Source: Anagrus nilaparvatae
Taxonomy: Eukaryota > Arthropoda > Insecta > Hymenoptera > Mymaridae
Length of the DNA: 64,000 nt
Assembly (NCBI GenBank): GCA_022575985.1
Contig: JAKSXM010000288.1
Location: forward strand, 3,499,501-3,563,500
Direction of reading: 5' to 3'
Within the stretch, counting starts at the first letter, position 1, and each line of letters begins with the position of its first letter. The translations under genes and the position numbers were made by a program. Below, one piece after another: positions 23,356 through 37,149 of the stretch. The notes beneath the pieces are model-generated. The model did no database searches. It was not told the origin of the DNA and saw only the letters and a program-made list of their open reading frames with translations.

Positions 23356-26160
23356 CATTTTTAATTTTATAATAATTATTAAAAATATATTTATTTAACA
23401 CACACATTTATCAAATCAAAAAGTTATTCAGTAAACCCAAAATATATTTTATCTCTTTTTATTACACAATTCAAAAAATATAAGAATAGGTACACTCACA
23501 CATATTTAATTTAAACAATCAAATTTCATTATTAAACAATTGGTTTTTGTTTTAAATAACTAATTAAAGATCGAATTTTAATTAACACAGTTGTTAATTA
23601 CAAGTTATTTTATTAAAATATCGATCACTAAAGACAGCGTGCACATATGTATAAACTCCAAAATTTTTAATCACAATAATAATAATAATAATAAATAATT
23701 TATTAATACGTATTTATTTCTTATTGAACACTAAGAATTTATTTAAACAAAAAAGAAATAATAATAATAAACACAGTAAATTTTTTTGGTTAACTCAGAT
23801 AATAAATGTCTCTTATATAAAAGTCTAACCTCCTGTCTACTAAAGCGGCACACGCACACTAAACTATATTATATTTACATATATTATGATGCCAGGTGGA
23901 TATTATTTCATGCGCATGCGTATTTAAAAAAAAAAGACATCAACTTTTTTTTTTTATCAAAAAGCGATACCTATATTTCTTTTTTGCGAAAATTTTTTAA
24001 TTTACTTAATTTGAATATTAACACATTAATTTATTTATTTTTTTTAAAAGCGCGGTATTTTTAAAATAAAATTTTTTTCCGATTAAAAAAATGCATAATT
24101 TATTTATTAAAAAAAATATATTATGCTACCTGCAAAAAAAAAAAATTCTTTACGCAAAAAAGGAACACGTAATTTCTCAATAGATAATTAAAATATACAC
24201 ATTTTTATAAAAAAAAAAATGTCTATATATACCTACTACTACAACATATAATATCGATGACATATCAATGTAAAAAATTTCACATAGATAATATAAATAC
24301 CTATACATATTTATCGATAAAAAATAGATTTTAAAAGTGAATGATTCATTTTTTTTTTAAAGAATGTGTTAAAAAAAAAATAGGTACTATTTTATATACT
24401 TTTTTTTTTTAATTATATTTAAAACGAGATCATATTATTATTATTATTATTGAGTTTATTCACATTGGTAATAATATAGGTGTACACTGAGTTTTATTGT
24501 TATTAGATCTTTTAATTCCCAATTGGTTAATAACGATAATCACTCATACACAAAAATAACTTTTTTTTTACAATCATGCAATTTTAAAAGAAATTTCGAC
24601 CCACCTGGTAAAAAATAAATGTATCTTTATTTACTTGTTTCTTCTTATTTTACTTTTTTTTATTATTTTTCACGGTCACCTGGATTCTGTGTTCTTCTCT
24701 TCTTCTCTCTCTTGTATACTCCGAGAGTATAAGAATTTAAAAAAAAAAACACCACTCGCGGCAATTTCCAATTGAAAATTATTTATTTAAATAAACATAA
24801 TAATTTAAACACAGAAAAACACTTTTTAAACTCAACAATAAAGTAAGTAGTGTATAAATTTTTTCAAAAAATAATATTTAACCAAAAAAAAAAAAAAAAA
24901 AAAAATAATTTAAACACACACAATAATGAAAATAAATTTTCTTCTTTGTAAATCACTTAATTATTAAGAAAAATGCCCTCTACATTTATTTATATTATTT
25001 GAGGAATATAAATAATAATTGCGACAAAAACAACAAATAGGCCGCACCCGCGGCATAATAATGCCGCTTATTCTTCTTAAATGTGAAAACAATAATAAAA
25101 GAGATGATAATTTAATAGATGATATTTTAATGTGTCTTTGATATTTATTTATTTTATTATCCAATAAAATAAGATTCATCATAATTATTTAATAAAATAT
25201 TAATTATTCCTTTTTTTAATAAAATATATAACATTTGATTATTGTTATTATACACCGTAAGTCAGGCTCTTGATAGAGGTTATTTTTCTTATTATACAAA
25301 CTTTAAAACCTCCGCCCCCGCACTATATATATAATTTATATAGTAACAAGTAAGACAAAGATAGAATATATTTTATATAAAAAAAAACTCCGATGTGTCG
25401 CGGAACAAAATGTGTGTTATATTATACGTATGTCTTCTTGTTTTTTTTTTTATATTTTATAATATCTGTGTATATTAACTCTCACCAACTCAAACAAATA
25501 TATTTATATATATATACACTCACTAACACTTATACTATAGTGTGGCATATTATAGAACTTGAACGATGAAGTATATTATAAAGAGAGAGAGTCTTGGATT
25601 TTCAGACGGCATAATTTTTTTTTTTATCAAAAGGCACTTTTATTGTATTTTTTTTTTCTTCTCCTTTTTTTTTTACATATTATGTATAATACTTTTTTTT
25701 TACTTATATGATATATTATGCTGTGCGTCGAAAAATTTGTGTGTGTTTCGTTGCTTTAGTTTTTGTTGTTGTTGTATATATATATATATTTTTTTGATAT
25801 AGTTGCTTGTTGTATATATTATAATTCCTCGATAAATGTCGATGAACTCTTTCATATATATAACGCGGCTTTGTAGTAACAAAAAATCAAAATACTTATT
25901 TTTTTAATTAAAAAAAAGAAAAATTTCATCCTCGCGCACACTCTTCAATTTCAATAATATGTACCTACTGTAAAAAAAAGTTCGTATAGGTATATCTTTC
26001 AATAACGTACAATACAATTTTCACAATCACATTCACTCAATTTATGTACACTTATTTTTCATTTGTTATTATTTTAAACCAGTTAAATACTTTTAAAAAA
26101 CTTGACGTGTTTTATTAACTTTTTTTTTTAAATGTATATTTTTTTTGTTTTTCTTGTATT
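23356..26160. other. AT-rich upstream region of spi
   Basis: It holds simple AT and TTA runs, a (TATATA) tract near 25505 and near 25775, and short GC-richer patches at 25040-25075 and 25310-25330 (CCTCCGCCCCCGC next to TATATATA). No protein-coding exon is supportable. Confidence 0.4.
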
Positions 26161-26910
26161 TTTTTAAGGATTTATAAATATGATCCACCCGATGACACGA
26201 CACCGAGCCAACTGTGCTCTCTTCGATAGAGAAATTGTCGATGGTGGCGGCGCTGTTGATGCCTTCAAAAAAATTTTTATGCGTATTTTTTAATGTGTGT
26301 GTGTGTATATATTCGCAAATATATTATATATTTATTGCATCTGCCTCTTTAAAAATCGCCGCGCGCATTTTATATTTAATACCATATAAAATACGTACAC
26401 TATAATGATTAATGAATTTTTACTACAATGTGTGAGGGTGTAGATTCTTTTCTTTTTTTTTTTGGTAACATATTGCATTTTTTTAAGTACTTTTTTTGAA
26501 ATATGGTTAATTTTTACAAAGTGCAGTAATTTTTACATGAAAAAAACAAATTATTAGCAAAAAAACATATTTGCTAGCGAAAATAACCGATTGATACCGA
26601 ATAAATCCGATAACCATATAGTGCACAAACTTTCCGCATATTTTCGTGTACGGATATTTTAAAAAGTGCAAAATTCCAAGTTTTTATTCGAATAAAAAAT
26701 TCTATTAAATTCTATTCTATTTAAACATAAAAGCGTCAAAAAACATGAATATTTAGCGTGTTAAAAGAATAATAAAATGTGTATATTCAACAAATAAAGT
26801 ATAATAAAAGACTATTTTAGAGGAGAGAATCTTAAATTTTATAAAAAAAAAAGTAAAGGACCTGCCGCCTTGAGGTGGTCACGCGCCCGCGACATATACG
26901 AATAACATTC
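26160..26910 (-). promoter_or_regulatory. Candidate promoter region of spi
   Basis: Two CpG-containing islands stand out in AT-rich DNA: 26185-26265 (CACCCGATGACACGACACCG, GATGGTGGCGGCGCTG) and 26855-26900 (CCTGCCGCCTTGAGGTGG, CGCGCCCGCGAC). They lie upstream of the spi leader candidates, where an insect promoter would be expected. No transcription start can be fixed from sequence alone. Confidence 0.25.
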
Positions 26911-27934
26911 CCCTTTTTAAATAAAAAAAATGTCTCTTTTCTTTTATTATATCGTTTGCTTCTTATTCTGGCACGCACTGTTTGGGAATCGACGAGATTT
27001 TTTTTATTTTCAAAGAATGATGGAAATGAGTTATTTAACGCTAAACGCTATTGTGAGTCCATAAATATTTTATTGTATAATATTTATGGTCCTTTTTTTT
27101 TGGAATTTTCGTAGAACTTATTAATTTTTTTTTTTTTATGTAATTCTTTTCTTATATTGTAAAAAATTGTCTCGTTTTACTGTCAATTATTATTATAAAT
27201 GAGTATTCAATAGCCAGAAATAAAAAATGTTGCTAAATTTATTTTGAAATATCATTAAAAGTTTTTAATAAAGCTGTTTTTTTGTGTACATTTATAAATA
27301 CACTTAATTGTCGCGGTAAAAAATGCAAAAAAAAAAAGGTTGCGTTACTAATATATTTTTTTTATTTTCGTGACGATTGATGTATAGATGAAGATTAGAA
27401 TCTTAAATATTTAAAAGGAAACAAGTAGGAATGGATTTACTTTTTAATGTAATTATAATTTGATGTTTTTATTATACGACAAAAAGTGTTTTTGTAGTTT
27501 GTAAAAGTTAAAAAATAGGTATGTAGACTCGAGTGTAGACTAGACCCTTTCGAAATGTCAAAAGGTTCTTAATCTTTCAATGGAATGTCAAAATTTTAGA
27601 TACAAAACTAATTTTTTCGTTTAATGTAGACGCCGCAATTGAATTATTTCGAAAGTAACCCGGCTGTATTTCGAATAATTTAAGTTTTTGGCCTCCTGAA
27701 AACAATGTTAATAAAAATGAACGATGAAAATAAAATTGTCGAACTGGCTGCTGTACCCATTTTAGGGTAAAAATATAATTATTGTTGTAACCCAACAAAA
27801 AAATGACATTTTTAGGTCCAAAACTGATTCATAATGACACGTTGCAATTTGAAAACAAATTTTTCCATTATTTTTAAAAAGTCAAAACACGCATGCCAAG
27901 ATACACGAAAATTTGATCCATGTATTGAAATAGC

Positions 27935-28300
27935 ATAAAATATTTTAAATACTTGATTCCACAAAAAAGTCAAAAAAAAAAATTTTATCATGTTTTTTAT
28001 GTATTTATAAATTTAGGGGTTGTTTTAGCCCCCCAGGGGGTTGAGTACATTTTATGCTGGTTAAAGTGCCATTAAATATTTTTAAATGCTTGACTCCACA
28101 AATAAAAGTCAAAAAAATAAAAATTTAACATGGTTTTTATATATATGTATATAAATTTAGGGGTTGTTTTAACCCCCCTCCCGGAATGAATACATTTTAT
28201 GATGGTTAAAATAGCATAAAATATTTTTGAATACTTGACTCCACAAAAAAAGTAAAAAATAAACTTTTGTCATGTTTTTTCAATTTTTTCAATTTTGGGG
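27935..28300 (+). repeat. Tandem repeat, about 2.7 units of 140 bp
   Basis: The block TAAA(A)TATTTT(T)(A/G)AAT(A/G)CTTGA(T/C)TCCACAAA followed by AAATTTAGGGGTTGTTTTA and a C-rich then G-rich run, then TACATTTTATG(C/A)TGGTTAAA, recurs with period near 140 bp. The same blocks appear again around 33560-33830, one of them in inverted orientation. Confidence 0.7.
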
Positions 28301-28640
28301 GTAATTTTCACCCTCTATAATTAGCCCATATATCCTAATTTTGGTCAATTTTAAAATAATCGCAATATCTTCTTAATCCATAATCAAAAAATAAATTATA
28401 TTTGACTATATTAGCTTTACTTTGAAATTTCGCACAAAAAAAATCCTAAAAAGGGGTAGTATTTGCTGATTTAAGGGTTTTCCCGTACTTTCCAACCCTA
28501 TTGGATACCGGATTCGGACTCAGTGACCCAAAAAACTTGTAGTAGAGCAAATCACAGCATATCAACAGGTTTCGACCCCAAACCTGCAAAATGACTGGAG
28601 TAATGGGTCACGGGGTCAATTGAATGAAAAAAAATTATTT
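28300..28640 (+). repeat. Dispersed repeat carrying the CGGATTCGGACTCAGTGACC motif
   Basis: It is GC-richer than its surroundings. The motif GGATTCGGA(C/T)TCAG followed by C-rich then AAAA sequence also occurs near 40915-40945, indicating a dispersed family whose ends cannot be seen here. Confidence 0.4.
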
Positions 28641-31600
28641 TTTTTGAGCTACAAATTGAATTCTAGTGCCTGAGCAAGATTTTGGATAATCTTACGAAAA
28701 TGGTTGCATCTTTTTAAGGAAGAAAAAAAAACATCACTGGATACCTTTTTTGTGCATAGATATAAAATCCTCAATCTACAAAATCAAACAAGAAAGTTTT
28801 ATTGTTTGCTATCAATTTCCAGACATTTTTTTTAAAACCAAGATCAGCTTCGTTTTTTAGGAGGCTGAAAACACAAAACAAACCCAGCACTAGTAGGCTT
28901 GACGTGGACCTAAGTTTCTTGCCGACGTTTTTTATTCTTTATATATGTTGATGGAATTTTTCACCAAGTATTTAATGTTTTATGGGCCAATATGCTTTTT
29001 GGGTCATTGAATACAAATATGATATACTTTTTTTTGAAAATGGTTGATTTTTCCACGATGGGAATGCTATGTTTTTCGATTTAAAAAATTTTTTATTAGT
29101 GTGTTAAGTAACCTAAAAAAGACGAGTAACCGATAAAATTTTTTTTTAAACTGAAAACCAAAAATCTGAATCAAAAATTTAGATATTCTATTGGTAGATT
29201 AAGACGTTGAGGAACTTTTGAAATTTTTAAGGGGTCTAATATGTACACTTTTATAAAAGAAAAATTATTTAAATGAAATTGGCAATTTTTTATATAAAAG
29301 AATGAAATCTAAATATTTACACGCAATTACTATTACAAAAACTATATTCATGTTGATTTAATTATATTTTTTACAGTAAAATATTGACGTTTAATCATGA
29401 ATACTAATAATACCATACAATGAACAGTATTTGCTTAAATCAGTAATAATTTATAAACCACTAAACTTAAACACCAAATAATTTAAGTAATCCGTAAAAA
29501 AATGAAGAAATGATTTAATTCAAGCTAAGATAGTTTGACCAATAAAAATAACCAAAATGCAGTTGAAATCCATTTTTTGTAAAAGTATAGAACTAAAAAT
29601 GTAGAATTTTAGTATATTCAGATACTATTATCAACCACGAGCATGATTCTAGAAAACATTACTTGTTTCACCTTCAAGCACTATCTGTAAAATGCAGGCT
29701 TATTATTGGATATAAATAATCCTTTATAAGTTAGCCAACTTTTAGTAGTCACATTTTATTTTCGCTAAAAAATTCAAATATAATTTCTTTCTTGCTATAG
29801 TTATAGTGTTGCCACTATTTTCTACTATTGAAAAAAATAGAAAAACTTAAACCATCCAGATATTAAAACTACAATTTTTCTAAAAAAAATATTTAATATG
29901 TAATTTAAATTTTGACCGTTCGTAACTTGGAAACTAGGAGTCAAAGACTAAAAAGTAAAAGTGTAGAATTATTATTGACTGTTACTCGACAAAGAACATT
30001 AGAAATACTTTAAAAAATTTCATTATTTAAGCTCGGAAAATGGCCCAAGAACCCTCGAAACAACCTCAAACCCTAAACAAGAATAAAGGCTCGTTTTTGA
30101 TGAAAAACCATGTTTCAAACCATAAATGGACAAAATTAGGGTTCGATCTTGTATACGTTTGCATATATAAAGTAACAAAACTTTTGAACCTTGGTTGTCA
30201 AAAAACCAATTTTTTTATTTCTCCTCAATTATCATTTTCATATTTATCTGTAAGTTAGTATTATTACGATTTTTAAATCAACTAACATGCGCAAGTTTAA
30301 TCAAATAGATTAAACATTTTTTATTTCTAACCCTGTTTCTAACTATAATACGACGCGACGTTTATATTTGATAAGCCTAGAATTTGACTTTTGATCGACA
30401 ACTGAATCATGCGATATACTACAAATACTTTTTTTGTAAAAATAAAAAAAAATGTTTAATTTTATACTCATTTACAAGAAAAAAGAAAAAAATCTAATAA
30501 TCATTTAGGCAAATATTTAAAAAGCTGATTTTATTTTTAACGTGAAAAAGAAAAAAAAAATGAAATATAAAAAATAAATATTTCCCTATAAATGTCAATA
30601 ACTAAAAATATATATTATTTTAATATCAGAAATAATGTGATATCCAAGAAATATATATGTCAATTTCTAGTATATATTAGATAAATTATATTTAATACGG
30701 AGCATACAAAAAATTGACATATTTTTATCGATAATTCTAATCAGTAAACTATTATTTAAATATTAAATTTATATATTTTTTTAGTTATTTAGATAAAACA
30801 AAAATTGTGGGCTTTTATATTTGTGAAAAAAGCTAAATTATAAAATATTGTAAATTAATTTATATTAAAGATATCTTAGAAGGAAAAACCGACTTTAGTT
30901 TAATTGTCGGTAATTGTAATAAATATATGACAAGTGCAATGTATTATATATGGGTACTTTTCACTCGCTGTTCTTTTGCTTGAGTATCAACGTACGGCTT
31001 AAAATTTGAATTTAAATTTTTTTGTTTGGTCATAAAACAATTTTTCAACAAAATAAATTTTTATGTAGTTCTCTTAACGTATCGTTGTATTCAAGCATGT
31101 CGCTCGGTTTTTGCTATTTTTAAGCTTACCATCATTTTCATAGTGCGCAGTCCATATTAATTTATAATTTAAAGCTCTGCCTGATTTTTTTTTTACTTAG
31201 CTACTCATAATGAACCATGGAAAACTTAAGGTTTTGATAATAAAATGTTTATCAACGAAATTTTTCAGCTTAAAATTTTTAAAATTCTGATACAAAATAA
31301 AAATGACACAAATGTCCTGGTCGTTTTCTCAAATTGTATACGATATTTTACTTAATGCATCTGGTTCAGTAATGTGTTTTAATGAAAAAATAAGGTACCC
31401 AAATTATCAGAAAATTTTGGTGCCTTCAATCATCAAGAGCTATTTAAATATCAGTCTCAAAATGTCAAAAACTTCCGCATAAATAAAAAATCCCATAAAA
31501 ATAACACGTAGAATTTATTTTTACATTTGCAGCAGTACCACTAAAAATTTTTGGTATTTGAGGTTTGAAAAACATAAAAATACAAAAGATTTTGAAAAAA

Positions 31601-33310
31601 ATACAATATAAGTGTTGAGCCGTAAGTGATAGAAAAATATACTGTTTATGTGAAAAGCATCCATATACATGATTGTACAATGTAGGATAATTGAATTCGT
31701 GTGCAATATATAAATAACATAATTCTGTATAATATAATAAAAGAAAATTTTGCAATCTAACGTTTTCATATACTCTTTCTGTACGCCATCTAACAAATTT
31801 AACATTCAATTATTTCTATTTTCGCAATTTTCTTTGTCGATAATATAGAAATTTTCATCTTTTTTTAAATTATTTTTTTATTGTTTGTTGATTTGGTATT
31901 GAATTAAAAAAAAAAATATAGGTGAAATTGAGACGAATCTTTGTTAATACCTTGTCAGGTCAGGTTTTTCTGTCTGAATTTTGCATGGATTTCTGGAAAA
32001 CTCAAACAAAAATTTTGTACAATTTTCAAACACATATGTATTTGAAACCCATAACCGAGCAACCATTTAGTTTCCAAAAAATTGAATTTTTTTTTAACTT
32101 TGATTAATTTTGTATTAATTATGTCAGCTAGAAATGTAACGTTCGTATATAAAAATCTCTCTTTTTCATGAATTTCATTTTATTAATCTATTTACTGCGG
32201 AAGTGTATAACCGTGGGATGATCTACGGAGTCACTCATAGATTATTCAATAATAGTGGCCCACGTTTCCATTTATTTTATATGGAGCATTTTTTCACATC
32301 ATAGACATAGAAATTTATAAGAATAGCCAGAGGAATCTTTAAAATTATTTAAAAACCAGCGACGGAATTTTATGAATTTTCCCTTTAAAAATAAAATATG
32401 CTTTTGAAGATTCTGAAAATAAAAGTGAATTTCACTGTAGTCGAACCCTACAGTTTTAAATTTATTGAACGTCTATTGTAATTTTAATTTTTATAATTTT
32501 TGATTTTCAATTAACGAATCTTGCGGGCTCCTTACTTAAAAATCTTAAAATTAAAAGGCCAATGAGAAAACAAAATTAAATTTTTTTTTCGTCAATTTCA
32601 GAAATTGAAATTTTATATTTCCTCCATTTTTGTAGTGGCCGAGTTTAAATAGACATGTCCATATTTATAAATATGGTATGGAAATTTAGAAATTATTGAC
32701 ACGCACATAAAATTGATTAATTTACTAGCACTAAAAAACTGTCAAGAGGAATTAGTTACAGACGAGTTTACTTTATTATGTCAAAAAAATATACTAGATA
32801 TTCTCTGTTCATATTTAAGGGCCTTCTGGGCCTAAAAATACAAGCTAACACATTAAAAGATATGGATTCTTGGACTATATCTTTCTAATAACGCTACGGC
32901 CTTGTTAATTATCTATAATTCCGGTTGGTCTGTTTTTTTTTCTTTAAGTGGAACCACTAATTTCATCCTTGAATTCAATATCCCCGGTTTTGCCCCAAAA
33001 TGACAAATTTGATAACGGCATATTGAGAAAGGATGATGTTTTTGTTTCTTTTACACTTCAAAAAATAAAACAAAAATTTGCAGAAAAGTTTAAATATGTC
33101 CACACGTGGGCTTGAACAGATTTTAAATCAAGGCGCAAGTTGCTAAAATTGTTGAAAACGGGTTAAATTCGAAATATATTTTGCAGTTATATATTTTGCA
33201 GTGATATATTTTTTTATATATTTTAAATATATTTTGCCGTAAAAATTAAAAATGATACTCATAGCCGTTTTTTTTACAGGTAAATAATCGTATATTTCAA
33301 GTTTTTTTCA
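28641..33310. other. Gene-poor AT-rich DNA
   Basis: No coding exon, RNA gene or clear terminal-repeat element was recognised. The open frames here are low-complexity, rich in Phe, Ile and Lys, and lack any family signature. Confidence 0.5.
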
Positions 33311-33319
33311 TTTTACACT

Positions 33320-33565
33320 ATTTTTAAATTTCTTTTCTGTACTGCGGCCCGAAAGTACGTATTTTCCGGACGCTGTGCGTCCAGCAAAGACTTATTTTCT
33401 CGCCACAGTCACAGAAAAATTTTATAAGACCCTTGGCCATAAACAAAGAATGACCCAAATCGCAGTTTACCATCCTCGGCTTCACCTCGGAAGGTAATTT
33501 ACTTGCGATTTGGGCCATTCTTTATTTTTCTAGCCTAGGATGGTAATATACTATTTATTCGGTTA
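33320..33565 (+). mobile_element. Right-half copy of the palindromic MITE family
   Basis: It shares CTCGCCACAGT, AGAAAAATTTTATA, CCCTTGGCCATAAA, CAAATCGCAGTTTACCATCC and GCGATTTGGGCCATTC with the copies at 9147-9606 and 59670-59870, and ends ATGGTAATATACTATTT. The outer left inverted repeat is missing, so it is truncated. Confidence 0.7.
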
Positions 33566-33830
33566 AAACAACCCCTAAGTTTATAAATATAAAGAACATG
33601 ATAAAATTTTATTTTTTTTGGCGCGTCATTATAAACATTTTAAGAAATTATTAAAATCTTATATTTTCATTTTTCTTTAATATATTTTTATTGTGATTAT
33701 CCTAATACCTTTTTTTGATTATTTTTTCACCCAAAGGGGGTGAATACATTTTCAAACGTTTAAAATACAATAAAATATTTTAAATACTTAATTCCAAAAT
33801 ACAAAGTAAAAAATACCCTGCCAACTAGCT
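33566..33830. repeat. Dispersed copy of the 28-kb tandem repeat unit
   Basis: GGTTAAAACAACCCCTAAGT is the inverted form of the 28-kb block. Further on, GGGGGTGAATACATTTT and AAAATATTTTAAATACTTAA match it in the direct orientation. The palindromic MITE sits directly beside it. Confidence 0.5.
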
Positions 33831-36800
33831 GGCACTAAGGTTCCTCAAACAATGAGCTTAATACTTCAATATGCCACAGATATCACAGATAACAACAGTC
33901 CCAAATGTGTCTCAAGCTTTATAGACGTAAAAATTCGCAATCGTAATAAAATTAAAAGGAGGCATTAATAGAAAAATGGTAAGTGAGCAATAGCTTAAAT
34001 GGGTATTTTCAATGAACAAAAAAATTGTTTTCTATTTTTAAATTCCTAGATTATACTAAAATTATCTCTAAAAATTTTTAAATTTTATGTGAAGAAATAC
34101 CTAATCACTATCAGGAATAAAAGGCACTTCAATAAATCCTTCAAATGAACATTTACAAAAAAAAAATAGAAATCCTACTATACCTATTTACTTTTGAAAT
34201 AAAAAAAAATTTACAGCCAAAAAAACAATAAAATATAATATGGATTTAATTATCCTCGCACTATCGAACACTATTTATTTATGATAATTCTTTCAATAGG
34301 ATTTAAAACAAAAAACTAAGTACATCTAACACCTTAAAAAATCAACAACAAAAAAAAACATTATGTATTATTTGTTTTCTAAAAATTATTTTCAATGATG
34401 TCAGCAGCCAGCAGATGCAACTTCTACATAAATAATATTATTATTAAAAAAAAAAAAAAACATGCTTGTATTTTTCGTCCTTTTTTTTCATCATCATGCA
34501 TCAATGGATAAATAATAATTCTTTCAACCATGAAAATCATAATCAAAGATATATATACATAAAAAATAATCAAAAAAAAAAAAATTATGACATATTTTTC
34601 GAGTCTCAAAAAAATAATAATTTTTAGTACCTATATTTGTAGATACCTATAATATTAAATAATAATGAAATAAATAATATATTATTTTAAATACGTAATA
34701 ATTTTTTAACAATAGATTTTATAATATGCAATATGTTTTCCTATTAACAACACCTGTTTATGTATGTATATCGACAGGTGTCTATATGTGTATATTTTTT
34801 AAGCATATTTTTAGTAATAAGTCTTCTAATATTCATTTTTTTTTTTGGGGTTCATTCAACTAAAATTTTTAATTGATATCATGTTATTATTTAAGGTATT
34901 TTATTATAATTTAAGGATGATTTATTTTTTAGGTATTTTGAATACAAGATGTTATCTCTTCTATTATTTGAAATATTTTTTATTATATTTAATATGCCAT
35001 TAATTTAATTTATTGGGCTATATTATTATATATACCTATTTTTGTAGAAATTTTTAATGCTTATGTAATAGAAATATAATAATGAAATCTTTTGGCTTTT
35101 ATATGCTTCAATTGAGCTATTGTCGAAAAATAAAAGGTTTAGTGTTTGTAAACAGATTTTATTGACCGAATTCTACCCCTTAGTAAAATGTTATACTAAT
35201 AAAATGATGGGTTCTATATTATACATGTTTTTGGTAAAGAAGTTCGGTTACCCGAAGTTGGCGATTTTTTCAGATATTTCTGGTAAAACCAGAAATTTTT
35301 CAAACAAGGATTGCAGATACAGAATGAATCGAAAATTTTTCGGTCTCAGAACCAAAAAACTAAAAAATAAAAGAAAAATAAAAAACGAAATTTTTGGGTC
35401 AGGTAACTAATATTTCGAATAACTGCTCATTTTTATCATGATGATAATACTTCTAAATGTTTTAACATCTGTTTTTCCTAAATAAAATTCGAAAAAGAGT
35501 TTTTCAAAAAAAAAAATTTTTCTCATTATCCCATAAAATAGTCAGTAAGATTAAACCCGCTTGAACTATCACTCCAAAAATATAATGCTTGAATTTTAAG
35601 GATTTTGCTTAAAAATTCAAGCATTAGGTATTAAATCAAAACTTTGCTCTGCTGCAACAAGGCCAAAAATTTATTAAAATTTAAAAAATTTGTACTAATC
35701 TCTGTGAAAAATTTTTACCATATTATGGCCATCTAGTTGAAGTCAAGTCATTATTTAAAAAAAATGTTTCTTGTCTTTCAAGACGCTCTAAGACCATTGA
35801 ATTCTTAAAAAAACGAATTTACAGTGTTTTAAAGAAAAGTCACAGAATTCCAATATAATTGTGCGATGTAACGATATCACGTCTTCCTCATATAATAAAA
35901 GCCATGTTAAATTTTGAATTTAAAATTATTCGCACCATAATCGACTTAAGGAGCCACATTATGGGATTTTTGGTCTTTCCTCTAAAAAATTTCACATTTT
36001 TTCATAAAAAAAATTCAACAGCTAGAGTTTTATTATTAAAAAAGCAGTTATTAGGAATTGTTCGATATCTGCTCAATACCAGCATATATTACAAACAATG
36101 AACAAAAAACGTATTGATCGAAAATGAGAACTATTTGATACTCATAAACAAAAATATTTATAGTGCCGAATTACTAGTATTGAAAGAATTTTGCATAAAC
36201 ATTAGCAATAGGTAAAAAAACCACCCTAAATGAAAATGAATACTCTTTAACTTATGAAGTATACTGCTATCTTCCTCGTACCTCTTAACAAAGAATATTA
36301 CGTAAAAATAATCAGTAGTCCAAAATCCAGGGAAGAATGTAAGTATATAGGCAATATGTAAAAAATTCATTAAACGAAAAACTTCATCAAGAAATAAACT
36401 TTTTACCACTGAGAATGAAATAAAGATAAGATCAAAAGAAAAATACTTGCAGAACTAAGGAATTTCACAAGAGCCACAAAAATATTAAAAATAAACAGAT
36501 GGTGCCATTAACTGATATTTCTTAGTACGTAAAAACGTACAGTAAATCATACCAAACATCAGGAGGTGATTTCATTCCGAAAAGAGCGTTGCAACAATGT
36601 ATTATACCAGTTGACTTGGAATTCTAATATTTATAACAATTATTGCATTACTAGATATCTGAAATTCACCCTATGTCTTTCCTATGTCTTGGTATAAATA
36701 TAAATTTAAATAAATTTCTGTCTTCTTTCTTTTATGAGTTTTCAGTACTAAAATATCAAAATTTTGGAATATACTGAAAAAGCTCAATTAAAATATCAAA

Positions 36801-37149
36801 AAACCTCATAGCGTGAATAGTAAACGTTATCGAGCCATATTTCAAAAGATTAAATTGCACATAAAATATGAAAAATAAAATTATTTTTACTCATAAACGA
36901 TATTTTTCCATTATAAATTTTCATCCCCTAATAAAAATTTTAAGTAACATTACAGTAAAAGAATTCAATGAAATACTATAACCATTATATATATCTATAT
37001 AAAATCTTTTTCAAAGTTATTACATCATAGTAACCATATATAAAAGTATTAAATTTATAAAATTATAGGATATATATTACAGACCGCGCTGACATTAAAA
37101 ATTAAATAATAGAAAAGTTAATAATGTGTATCAGAATTGTATTATATAT
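33831..37149. other. Gene-poor AT-rich DNA
   Basis: No supportable gene. A 96-codon open frame at 35120-35410 lacks an ATG at its start and has no family signature. Low-complexity AT runs dominate. Confidence 0.45.

Noticed and set aside
25305..25345. GC box next to TATATATA as a core promoter
   Set aside because: The order suits a plus-strand promoter, for which no gene follows; AT runs are too common here for the TATA match to count.
31465..31809. Two overlapping minus-strand frames of 94 and 114 codons
   Set aside because: Both are Phe/Tyr/Leu-rich noise in different frames of the same DNA; no motif.
35120..35410. 96-codon open frame
   Set aside because: It begins at a TTG, has no recognisable domain and the DNA looks like a decayed repeat.
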